From: Hyperoplus lanceolatus | Lineage: Eukaryota > Chordata > Actinopteri > Uranoscopiformes > Ammodytidae | Assembly (NCBI GenBank): GCA_026929865.2 | Contig: CM049396.1 | Location: forward strand, 20,270,001-20,334,000 | Reading direction: 5' to 3' | DNA length: 64,000 nucleotides | Part shown: positions 40,105 to 49,790 of the stretch, in pieces | Position numbering within the stretch: the first letter of the stretch is position 1 | Layout of the letters: the number at the start of each line of letters is the position of its first letter | Translations under genes and position numbers: made by a program | Notes under the pieces: model-generated | Seen by the model: the letters and a program-made list of their open reading frames with translations, nothing else | Told to the model about the DNA's origin: nothing | Database searches by the model: none

Positions 40105-41074
40105 TGGCGCTTTTCCACCGCATGGTATCAGCTCGACTCGACTCGACTCGCATTTTTGGCTTTTCCACCGCAATTTCATGGTACCTGGTACCACGTAGCG
40201 GCTGCTTTTTTGGTATCGCCTCGCTCTAGGTTCCATGCAAGCTGAGCCGATGCTAAAAGGTGACGTCGGCAGACGGCCGGCCACTGATTGGCCAGAGACT
40301 ATTGTCTGGCCAATCAGTGGCCAGAGACTACCGGCTTCATTCTGTTGTTTATTCTCCCCAACTCTCCGGGACTTTTGAGTGTATTTACGCCGCGTGCAGC
40401 CTTCTCTGGCTCTCTTTCATTTGATTTGCATCACAGATCCGAATTTATTTTCCATATATTCGCTAAGCTCACCCAGTGTTGGTTGTTGGGGAAGTTACTT
40501 ACATACGAGAGGAGACATGTAGGGCAGCTAGGCTAAATAGTAGCCAGCTGGGACAGACATGATAGCGAGCGATTACATTACAAGCCTCGGACTGAACTGA
40601 TTACCTCAATAAAATATTCAGGCTGAGACACGGCTTGCATTTGAAAACACGTATCCTGAAACAAGCACTAAACAGTCAACTTTATCATGCCCGTGTTTAC
40701 GTGCATAGGGATGTACGTGACGCATCCCCACAGCTGACTGTGTGGCAGAGTCACACATCGGGACAACAACCATCCCTTTTAATGGCCCGTAGCAATATTC
40801 TTCTACTTCTTTTAGCAAACAGATACAAGGGGGGTATTTCTTAAACATTTTTCATCCGTGTTTTTGGCGGTTGGTTCAGTTAATTGTGCAACAACTGCTC
40901 GTAATTTCTGCTTTGCTACTTTGCTCCGGAGTAGGCTTTCAGCCCCTTACGACGACCCCGCCCACGTTCAGCAGGTACTATTTGCGGTGGAAAACGACCC
41001 GTGCTGCTACCAAACCAAGTTGAGTCGAGTCGAGTTGAGTCGAGTCGAGCTACATGTGCGGTGGAAAAGCGCCA
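40105..41074. mobile_element. 970-bp MITE with TGGCGCTTTTCCACCGCA termini
   Basis: The left end TGGCGCTTTTCCACCGCA is exactly the inverse of the right end TGCGGTGGAAAAGCGCCA (18 bp). CTCGACTCGACTCG-type repeats lie inside both ends, in inverted relation. This is a familiar fish MITE; no clean target duplication was seen (flanks TAT and TAA), so the superfamily is left open. It holds a perfect hairpin at 40279-40322. Confidence 0.82.
40279..40322. repeat. hairpin with 18-bp perfect arms
   Basis: 40279-40296 is the exact reverse complement of 40305-40322 (arms GGCCACTGATTGGCCAGA), with an 8-nt loop. Part of the arm is also repeated directly downstream. Confidence 0.93.
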
Positions 41075-41340
41075 TAAGTATGTGACCTATGATCCCAATT
41101 CTGGATATTTCCATACCACAATTTCAGAGACAGTGCATTCTGGTGCAGAGATATAATGAATGTGACAACCAACCCGTGTGACATATAACCCTTTTCTCCC
41201 CTACTACATGTAGCAATATGTGAGTTCATTTGCAAAAAAAATACAAAAAATAAACTTATAAACACATTTTTTTAAAGTGAACAAACCAATAGCCTATGTG
41301 AATAATATTCCCTGGAGTGTACTAAGGAAATCAAGGTTAA

Positions 41341-42671
41341 AGCTGCAGTTGAGAGTTTTTTTACTGTAATATTTGGCAAAACTGTCATAATAGTCATTCA
41401 GCTATATGTAGGTGAAGTGGTCTGAAAATATTTTTTTATCACTTTGCTCCCCCCTGCCTCTGTGTGCTGCCCCCCAAAATTGCCACCGCTCATGTTAATT
41501 TTGACCAATCAGAGCGAGGTCAGATTCTCCGTTCTTATTGGCTGTGGGACCTTGGCAACGACGTTGATGCGTCAGTTGCGTGAGCGTTCACGACCCTAGC
41601 AGTCTGACACTAGCCTACTGTTTGGTACAAGGCTACTACGGCGGACAGCGAGTAGCAATGTCTTCACAAACGAACCCTGAATTTACCATTCCCAGGATAC
41701 TAACAACTAACACCGCTAAGACAGCAAAAAAACGAGGAAAGACGAATATTGAAAAGTTAACTGCTGAAAGGGAGACGGAGAGAGCTTGAAAAAAAGTAGG
41801 CCTACACCGGCCATGTCTTCTTGCCCTATCACATCAAGACCTCTCCGACCGCGACCTCGCGACTTTTTTTCAAAACAGCGACAAGCGACAAATCTAGCTT
41901 TTTTTCTGGTGTTATTGGTGACTTTTTTCGCCAAAGCAAGTATCATCTCTTCTCAACGAGCAGCGGGAGCACTGACACGCAGCCCGCTCCTCGCTCAGCA
42001 GCCCCGAGCTGAGAGGTGTAGCGTATCTCCTGCTCTGACCGCAGCTGGGAGGGGCTGCTGCGCGAGGACCGGGCCGTCTGTCAGTGCTCTGTGACGGGGG
42101 ACGGGCCGGGAGGCTCCCGCTGCTCGTTGAGAAGCGTTACAAGTGATATTTGCTTCGGCGAAAAAGTCACCAATTACACCAGAAAAAAAGCTAGATGTGT
42201 CGCTTGTCGCTGTTTTGAAAAAAAAAAGTCGCCAGGGGGGCTGAAAAGTAGCTAAATATAGCGACACAATCGCTAAGTTGGCAACACTGCCCGAGCAGCC
42301 CCTCCCAGCTGCGGTCAGAGCAGGAGCATACACACACACCTCTCCGCTCTGTTACAATTAGTTTGCTATCTTGCCTGGCAGTTACAGCTACTTTTGTTGG
42401 GCCTACCAGCACACTTAAAATGATTTTAAGCTAACATACATGGTATGTCTGTGATTAAAATGTATGCTCAATATGTACGTATGTAGTTATCATTACTAAT
42501 GTTTAATCACCTCGGAATCGGACATGGTGCTTGTCTCCTGTCAATGTAACTGAATTCACATGAACGCGCGTAGCTGTCGATCAGAGGGAGGAGCTACAGC
42601 AGGTAGAGCGTTGGGAAAACAGCCGTTGGGATCCCAACGGCTGAAAACGGCTGAAACGATCAACTGCAGCT
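41341..42671. mobile_element. 1331-bp TTAA-flanked element holding nested palindromes
   Basis: TTAA (41337-41340) then AGCTGCAGTTGA at the left; TCAACTGCAGCT then TTAA (42672-42675) at the right: 12-bp perfect inverted termini. Inside are a large inverted repeat (41859-41969 against 42114-42232), a perfect 33-bp inverted repeat (42027-42059 against 42294-42326), a hAT-like right terminus GTTGGCAACACTG ending at 42289, and a perfect 22-bp palindrome at 42621-42642. It is probably a composite of a TTAA-type element and a hAT-like insertion whose left end I could not fix. Confidence 0.65.
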
Positions 42672-43345
42672 TTAAGGAACAAATCCCAGTTTTAGCAAAT
42701 GAAACATTTATGTATTTGATGTATGCGTCTTCTGTTTTGTTTTCTATTTTGATTTTGTTTTGTTTATAGCTAATGTTTTACAAATTTTTTTATTAAATAA
42801 ATAAATACACAGACCATGAACAGCACAATAATATGTATAACAAGTTAAAATTTATGTATGTAAATTATAATGTGTTAGGAACCTTTTTAAATAAACTTAC
42901 TTAAACCTGCAGTGTGTAGAATTTTGTGTTTTATTTCTCAGCAGATTTTGTAGAAAGTAATTATAATATCCATAAGTACATTTAATTTAGTGCATAATAG
43001 CTGAAAAACATCTTTTGATTTTTTTTCCCCCTTAGAAAGGGTCTCATATATGTCCATATTTCTGCATATCTTGGACCAAGGCCTATGGCCGCCATGTTGA
43101 AAGCGTCATAGTTGGAATGTCATCAGGTGCATTGTGTAATATGACATCATCAAGAAAGTTCTAAAAAGTTCTAGAATGCAACGCTCCCTGGGTAACCCCA
43201 CCCCTTTCGAATAATAACAGAAGCTACAGTGGCCTTCAAGGACAAGAACAATTTTAAATTGTAAACAATGCACCTGATGACATTCCAACTATGACACTTC
43301 CAAAATGGCGGTGACAAGGTCTTGGTCCAAAGTATGGAGAAATAT

Positions 43346-43828
43346 CAAGCCCCAACCTCAGCGATTTTACCAGCATCCAATAAGGAAGTGACCACAACTG
43401 TAGTAACCCGGAAGTGCCACTGGGGGCTGTATGCAGAAGAGAGCCCGTTTCCATTGACTCCAATGTTAAACATGCCGTTTTCACAGCATTATTAAACCTA
43501 TTTCAGGCCTGGATCAAAAAACCATTCTAGTCTGTATGTTTAGTTCATGTCTCCATGACAACTCTGAGGGGGGTGAATTTTTTTGGACCACGCTAGTTTT
43601 TATTCTTTTGGAGGTTAAAATGTATTGGCGCGATCTCTTGAGTGACAGCTCTCCGCCCGTTGTCCCTCACTTTGCCTTGGAGGTATACGTCAGCTATCTC
43701 CCTCCCCCCGACGTGAGGCGGAGTAAAAATCTCACAAAATGGCGAAGCGCACAAACCAGGATTATTGGATGCCGTGTGAATAACTGAGGTCTGCCCGGAT
43801 GCTACATCCATATTATTTACAATCTATG
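43346..43828. mobile_element. 483-bp insertion within the MITE cluster
   Basis: It begins CAAGCCCCAACCTCAGCG and ends TTTACAATCTATG. The flanks AGAAATAT (43338-43345) and AGAACTAT (43829-43836) match at 7 of 8, and the uninterrupted reference copy at 27095 lacks the insert at this point. No clear inverted termini; the type resembles a common fish repeat of unsettled class. Confidence 0.65.
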
Positions 43829-43911
43829 AGAACTATGGACATATATGAGACCCTTTCTAAGGAAAATAACAATAATTCTAAAAAAAAATAAGCTATTATG
43901 CACTAAATTAA

Positions 43912-44155
43912 AGGTGCAGTGTGTAATATGACATCATCAAGTAAGTTCTAGACACTTCCAAAATGGCGGTGACAAGGCCTTGGTCCAAAGTATGGAGAAA
44001 TATGGACATATATGAGACCCTTTCTAAGGAAAAAAATAATAAGTATTAAAAAAAATCAGCTATTATGCACTAAATTAAACGTACTTATGGATATTATAAT
44101 TATTTTCTACAAAATCTGCTAGGAAATAAAACCCAAAATTCTACACACTGCAGGT
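43912..44155 (+). mobile_element. 244-bp MITE copy inserted into a copy of the same family
   Basis: It is bounded by TTAA at 43908-43911 and 44156-44159. The surrounding copy reads CACTAAA before it and ACGTACTTATGG after it, which are contiguous (with one TTAA) in the reference copy at 27095. It lacks an internal segment relative to the reference. Confidence 0.85.
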
Positions 44156-44624
44156 TTAAACGTACTTATGGATATTATAATTATTTTCTACAAAATCTGC
44201 CAGGAAATAAAACCCAAAATTCTACACACTTCAGGTTTAAGTTAAACTTATTTTGAATACGTTCATTTGTTTTGAACAGAAACACATACGATGTTTATCT
44301 TGTTGTTTGTTTTTTACGATGTTTAAGTTGTTTAGTGGTTTGTTCATGTTCTATACTGAGTAGTGATTGGGCAGTATCCAATACTAGTCTTTCCAACGAG
44401 ACAGACTGAACATAGAGACACACTGACTGTGGGTGTGGGGGATCCTTTAGTTGACTGTTACGTCCAGTCAATAATAGGACAGAACTGTATTTGTTGACAG
44501 TTTGCACCTTACTTTCCTGTTTCAGTGATGAACATCAGCTGAAGGAATTGTTAGGAGGAGTCTGCCCCCTGGTGGTAAAAAGGTGTGTGTTCAGTTACAC
44601 ACGGCCTGAACACAGTTTTATTAA

Positions 44625-44728
44625 AGGTGCAGCGTGTAATATGACATCATCAAGAAAGGATGGATATTATAATTACTTTCTACAAAATCTGCTAGGAAAT
44701 AAAACCCAAAATTCTACACACTGCAGGT
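44625..44728 (+). mobile_element. 104-bp internally deleted MITE of the same family
   Basis: TTAA (44621-44624), AGGTGCAGCGTGTAAT at the left, CTACACACTGCAGGT at the right, TTAA (44729-44732). The first 38 bp or so join directly to the last part of the family sequence (starting ATGGATATTATAATT). It is a minimal copy that retains both ends. Confidence 0.88.
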
Positions 44729-45415
44729 TTAAGTCACCTAAGGACATCCGAAAACATAAAACAATGGGCCTTCATATTTCACTGATCGATTTTGTGTGCA
44801 TCGTTGTTCCACATTTACACAAGTTTAAAAGATATGTCATATTAGGAATTACAACACCTGAAAGAGAGCTTGCAGAAGTTATCCGCCCCATGAAATAGTT
44901 GCTAAAACCACACTATATTAACACTGTGTCACTTATGGAATGATACAGTGTGATGGACTACTACTGCAGAGAAAGTACACTGTATGCTTTCTGTGGTGAT
45001 TTACCTTCACATGCATAAGTTGGAAAGATGGAATATATTGCACTAAGCACTTTACTGGTTATGGGGAGTCTATGGGGTGTTTATGAGCAGTTATTATGTA
45101 TAAAGTACTGGGCGATTGATTCATGGAGATTTAAATGATATATAAATTGTTGGATAACTAAAACTTGCCTTTTATTCAAAGTACGTTTAGGACATTAGAT
45201 GAGTTTTCTCTACACCACTCAACACAACTATGTCGACTTGATTCTTGATGTTGATCTTGTTTTTTCCCCCTTAGTTCCATGGCACTTTGTTTCATGCACA
45301 TTTAGCAGACACACTATACACTTGTATTACTTAGACACAGCTGGCCTGCTACACCGCCTATTTCATGTGCACTACTGGACAGAGGCAGACAGCTTGTTAC
45401 ATCTTATAGCACACC

Positions 45416-46460
45416 CAGGGCTGTACAGTGCGACAGTTTTGATCGCATTTGCTACTGAAATTGATCACGTGCGATGATGAATACAAGTCCAGTCGCAACA
45501 GTGCGACAGGCTGCTAATGAGGAGAGGCTGTTATTGAAACACAGAAGAGCTCTGCACAACACTGCTTAGAGGGCTCTACATTAACACTCTCCAAATGGGG
45601 GTAAATGTAGACTTAAGCGAGTAAGTTATTGAGTCCACCCTCCACTTTCACTGGTGAAAGATATGTGTCCTCGGGATCTGTGCTCGTGCAGCGATTCAAG
45701 GTATAAAAACTTCACCAACGGTAATAACCGGAAGAAGACGGCACATTAACGCAGTTAAGTTAGCGCGTGTGCAAACAGAACATTTCCTGTGCGCCTTCAC
45801 ATTAAAAGTCCGTTTTATTTTGAAGCCGGTAAGAACAGGAAGTTAGCGCTTTACAGTGCTCTAGCTTGAAAGGCAACTCCTTCAGCTGCAGCAAACAAAG
45901 TTTTAAATAAGCCACTGAAAAGCTACTCCCAACCTATGCTCCCAACACATTCAGAACAACCTATTTAATTTATCCTAAGTTTTACCAATATGTATACTTA
46001 TTTATCTAATTGGCTATGTTTAATGTTTTAAAGTTTGGTTTTAATTAACAGAAGGACATTTTCTAAAAATGTTTATTATTATAAATATAATAATTATATG
46101 TATATACAAAAAATATATAGATATTATTTTTATATTTTTATGGGGAGAAATAATTCTGAATCAGCAAAAAATTGCAATTGGCAGGATAGATTATTTTGTC
46201 TAAATTGCAATCAGTGCACCCCAATTAATTTTCCTATAATTATTACTGCACACACTAGGATATAATATTAATTGAGAATCTCAAATGAGACCAAGATGAC
46301 ATGCTCAAAAGGTAATTAGAGCGAAATGCAAGGGTTAAGGTTATGCAAGTTTTCGATCATAGGCTACTTTGTGTGATGCTGAATTTATTTTTGTGCTACT
46401 GATTTTTTTTTGCTTGCTAGCACCAGTGCTACCACCTAAAAAAATAAGCGTACAGCCTTG
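45416..46460 (+). mobile_element. 1045-bp element, copy A of an inverted pair flanking rbm15
   Basis: It starts CAGGGCTGTACAGTGCGACA and ends AAGCGTACAGCCTTG, flanked by an exact 8-bp duplication AGCACACC (45408-45415, 46461-46468). Ends and duplication fit a hAT-like non-autonomous element. Its sequence recurs, reverse-complemented, at 58101-59150. Confidence 0.85.
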
Positions 46461-46468
46461 AGCACACC

Positions 46469-47276
46469 CCTTCCTCCACTATGTAGTTTTCCTGCCATGT
46501 GTTACACAATGCACTGTCTAGTGAACTAGTGTTCTCAAAATATATCATGTAGCCTAGCCCTTTTTGTACAAAAACGTCTTGTGCTAATACTTCACCAGAC
46601 CAATTTATTTTTATTCCAACATAGCATACCTTATTTATTTTTGTACTTTTCTACAATTTTTTTTCTTATAATGCTATTATTTTTTATTGAAGAAGCTGAC
46701 TCAGGGAAAATCACACAATAATCCCAATTTACCTGTACTGTCCTGTACCTGTGCAAATGGCAATACATATTGTATTCTATTCTACATGAGCAGATAGCTG
46801 AAACCATCTCATAATAAACTATAGCCTATTTTAATCACCTTAACTCATTAGAGATCAGATCAAGATAATATAAAAGGTACACTTCCGCCTGTTCGACGGT
46901 TCCTGCTGCTGTCACAATAACCTTTTATTGTTCATGACAATAACTAGCCTATCTTTCTGTCACTTTCAAATCAACTTATCTCCCCACATTGCTGTACTTT
47001 GACCCCACAGAGCCGCACCCTTCTATATTATAGGCGAGCGGGCTTCCTGCTCACGTGAGTGACAACCCGCTCAGCCAATCGGCTTATTCTACAGGCACGT
47101 AGGCGGGACTTCCCGTACAGTAGTGCAAGTAGTCCAACATGGCGGTTGTGTTGCTCGCATGAGAGTGTATTGCAAACCGCGCAGAAGTTAAACCAGTGAA
47201 AAAGTATTTCAGCAACAAACAGTTCTAATTTTAAGACCGTTTAGCATCTACAGACTGCAGGTATCGTCTGGAGGAA
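46469..47276 (+). promoter_or_regulatory. rbm15: rbm15 upstream region and proximal promoter
   Basis: GC content rises towards the start codon. Visible motifs are a CACGTG E-box at 47052-47057, a CCAAT box in GCCAATCGG at 47075-47079, and AACATGGCGGTT at 47136-47147, close to the YY1 consensus. There is no obvious TATA box. This fits a housekeeping-type promoter; transcription start is inferred to lie between the CCAAT box and 47200. Confidence 0.6.
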
Positions 47277-49790
47277 ATGAAGGGGAAAGAGCGATCGCCG
47301 GCGAAGAAACGCTCTCGGGCGCCGGATGACAGAGACCGAGGAGGAAGCAACAAGAAGCCCGGAGCCCCGCCGCCGACTGGCAGCAACAACGGTAACGGCT
47401 CTACTTCCTCCAGGAGGAGTTTACACAGCGAGAAGAGGGATATGAGGGACTCAGACGGACACAATTCATCCACTCGGGCCGGCTACGACTACGGGGTTGT
47501 TTCCGTGAACAAGCCGTACAGCGGCGCTGACGTTGCCGCGGAATCCTCCCGGTCCGGCTCACGCGGCGGGGACCCGCGGCCTCCGTCAAACCCCGAGAAC
47601 GAGTACAAGACCCTCAAGATAAGTGAACTGGGCTCTCAGCTGAACGACGAGGAACTAGAGGACGGGCTGTTTCACGAGTTCAAGAGGTTCGGGGAGGTCA
47701 GTGTGAAAATAAGTCGGGAAAACGACGGGAGGGTGGCGTTTGTAAACTTTAGGAGGCCCGATGACGCCCGGGCGGCCAAACACGCACGCGGCAAGTTGGT
47801 GCTGTACGACCGGCCGCTGAAAATAGAGACGGTGTACCTGAACAGACGCAGGAGCCGCTCCCCTGTTTCGAAAGACAATTTCCCTGCAGGACCGAGGCAT
47901 CTACACTCTCAAAGACAGCTGTCTCCCACAGGTTTGGGCTACAGAGACTTCCGGTTACAGCAGCTGGCCCTGGGCCGTCTCCCTCCTCCTTCTACTCTTC
48001 CTTCTCCAACTGCCCACACAAGAGACCTGGAAAGAGACAGAGACTTTTCGATGTATGACGCCAGGAGTAGACCCCCTTTCATCCCGGAATGTGCTGTTTA
48101 CCGCGAGGAGGACCTGGTAAACCCAGAGGATGACCACAGGGCCAACAGGACTTTGTTTCTGGGCAACCTGGACGTCAATGTGACGGAAAGCGACCTCAGG
48201 AGGGCGTTTGACAGGTTCGGGGCAATAACAGAGGTGGACATCAAGCGGGCAGCGAGGGGCCAAAACAACACCTATGGATTCATGAAGTTTGAGAACCTAG
48301 ACATGGCTCACCGTGCCAAAGTGGCCATGTCTGGGAAAGTGGTTGGTCAATACCCAATCAACATCGGCTATGGCAAACCAACTCCCACAACCAGGCTATG
48401 GGTGGGGGGGCTCGGACCCTGGGTTCCACTCGCTGCACTTGCCAAGGAGTTTGACCGCTTTGGCACCATCAGGACTATAGACTACAGGAAAGGCGAGGTG
48501 TGGGCTTACATCCAGTATGAGAGTTTGGATGCCGCCCAGGCTGCGTGCACTCACATGAGAGGTTTTGCTCTCGGCGGCCCTGACAGGAGACTCAGAGTGG
48601 ACTTTGCGGAGACGGAGCACCGCTACCAGCAGAAGCCGTACATGCAGCTTCCCCTCCCCCTGCCGCACTATGACTTAGCCCCCGAGCCCTTTGCCCACCG
48701 CCTCGCTGACCCGGTGAGAGTGAGGGACAGGTCCCCTCCGCTTTCTGCCCCCCGCTTCAGAGACAGGGACGCTTACCCCAGCGCCGACTGGTCGGGTCTG
48801 GGCGTCCACGACAGGATGCGGGGGCCAGGCTTTGATACCATAAACCGGTTGGAGAGGCGCTCCCGGGAGACCTGGTCCATAGAGCGTGACTTCCAAAACA
48901 GAGATCCGAGCCGCAAAAGGAGACATTTGAATGATCGCTCACCTGAAATGAGTGACTTTGGGTTGCGCCGCCACGGCGGCTCAATAGAGCGCAGCCCTGG
49001 AGGAAACAGCAGAGACGGGGGCCGCTACAGTGACCCTGAACGGCCACCTCGCGCTGGCCGAGCCTCACCTGTCAGAGAGCGGAGGGACGCCGGCTTTGGA
49101 GACAGGAGAAGGAGAACACTAAGCCCGACTGTGCCAGGCTCCTCCTTTGATAGGGACCGCAAACGCAAAGCCAGCGACTTGTCAAAGAGCCCGGCAAGAA
49201 AGGACGATCACCCAGGACACCCATCCTCCTCTTCCTTCAAGTCTGGCCAGCAGCCTAAGCCGACAGCTGAAGGACACAAGCTGAGGCAGCTGTGGCAGGG
49301 CGTCCTCCTGCTGAAGAACAGCAGCTTCCCCACGTCACTGCACCTGCTGGAGGGGGACAGGGCTCTGGCTAGCAGCCTGCTGGTGGAGGGCTCCACGGGG
49401 CATCAAGTGTCCCAGCTCAAGATCAGCCAGCGCCTTCGTCTGGACCAGCCCAAACTGGAGGAAGTCTCTCGTCGCATCAAGGCCGCCGGCTCCAGCGGTT
49501 ACTCCATCCTCCTGGCCATCCCGGGGAAAGCCGAGGACGGAGCGGCTCAGGACAGCAGCAGCTCCACAGAGAGGCCGCTCAAGAACCTGGTGTCCTACCT
49601 GAAGCAGAAGGAGGCGGCCGGCATCGTCACGCTGCCCGTTGGGGGCGGCCGCGACAAGGACCACGGAGGACTCCTCCACGCTTTCCCCCCGTGTGAGTTC
49701 TCGCAGCAGTTCGTGGATGCCTCTGCCAAAGCCTTTGCCAAATCAGAGGACGACTACCTGTTGATGGTCATTCTCAGAGGAGCGTCATGA
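47277..49790 (+). CDS. rbm15: RNA-binding protein 15 (SPEN family: three RRMs and a SPOC domain), intronless
   Basis: One uninterrupted frame of 837 aa; the human protein is about 970 aa. Residues 1-105 are basic and disordered (MKGKERSPAKKRSRAPDD). RRM1 spans about 109-188, RRM2 about 289-366 (RNP2 TLFLGNL, RNP1 NTYGFMKF) and RRM3 about 371-447 (RLWVGGL). Residues about 450-665 are Arg/Ser/Asp-rich, and the SPOC domain spans about 669-837 (starts LRQLWQG, ends MVILRGAS). RBM15 is a nuclear protein that recruits the m6A writer complex (WTAP-METTL3) to RNAs, including XIST in mammals, supports mRNA export and splicing, and is needed in blood cell development; its SPOC domain binds SETD1B and other partners. 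The 5' context GGAGGAAATGA and the promoter motifs just upstream support this start. Almost all of the human coding sequence also lies in one exon. The paralogue rbm15b is also intronless; the synteny favours rbm15. Confidence 0.95.
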   Translation: MKGKERSPAKKRSRAPDDRDRGGSNKKPGAPPPTGSNNGNGSTSSRRSLHSEKRDMRDSDGHNSSTRAGYDYGVVSVNKPYSGADVAAESSRSGSRGGDPRPPSNPENEYKTLKISELGSQLNDEELEDGLFHEFKRFGEVSVKISRENDGRVAFVNFRRPDDARAAKHARGKLVLYDRPLKIETVYLNRRRSRSPVSKDNFPAGPRHLHSQRQLSPTGLGYRDFRLQQLALGRLPPPSTLPSPTAHTRDLERDRDFSMYDARSRPPFIPECAVYREEDLVNPEDDHRANRTLFLGNLDVNVTESDLRRAFDRFGAITEVDIKRAARGQNNTYGFMKFENLDMAHRAKVAMSGKVVGQYPINIGYGKPTPTTRLWVGGLGPWVPLAALAKEFDRFGTIRTIDYRKGEVWAYIQYESLDAAQAACTHMRGFALGGPDRRLRVDFAETEHRYQQKPYMQLPLPLPHYDLAPEPFAHRLADPVRVRDRSPPLSAPRFRDRDAYPSADWSGLGVHDRMRGPGFDTINRLERRSRETWSIERDFQNRDPSRKRRHLNDRSPEMSDFGLRRHGGSIERSPGGNSRDGGRYSDPERPPRAGRASPVRERRDAGFGDRRRRTLSPTVPGSSFDRDRKRKASDLSKSPARKDDHPGHPSSSSFKSGQQPKPTAEGHKLRQLWQGVLLLKNSSFPTSLHLLEGDRALASSLLVEGSTGHQVSQLKISQRLRLDQPKLEEVSRRIKAAGSSGYSILLAIPGKAEDGAAQDSSSSTERPLKNLVSYLKQKEAAGIVTLPVGGGRDKDHGGLLHAFPPCEFSQQFVDASAKAFAKSEDDYLLMVILRGAS

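Larger units (their letters stand above)
36655..41212. mobile_element. possible outer DNA element containing the nested insertions of 37-41 kb
   Basis: Near 36655 there is TAGGGGAGAACAGG and near 41212 the inverted TTCTCCCCTA, both next to TACATG-like sequence (one extra base at the right). A minus-strand frame at 39549-39899 (contains TPEKERIKLEKAASMQKKKG) resembles a basic segment of a fish transposon protein. These suggest one older element split by later insertions. Boundaries and class are uncertain. Confidence 0.3.
42905..44236. mobile_element. fold-back cluster of the AGGTGCAGTGTGTA MITE family, with two insertions
   Basis: TTAA (42901-42904) is followed by a reverse-oriented partial copy up to about 43125. 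Orientation then flips within an AGGTGCATTGTGTAA stretch into a forward copy that ends AGGT/TTAA at 44236/44237-44240. The forward copy is broken by a 483-bp insertion (43346-43828, flanked by AGAAATAT and AGAACTAT) and by a 244-bp copy of its own family (43912-44155) placed exactly at an internal TTAA. Confidence 0.8.

Noticed and set aside
47231..49679. Several long open frames antisense to rbm15
   Set aside because: They are shadows of the GC-rich, single-exon rbm15 coding sequence with no recognisable domain.
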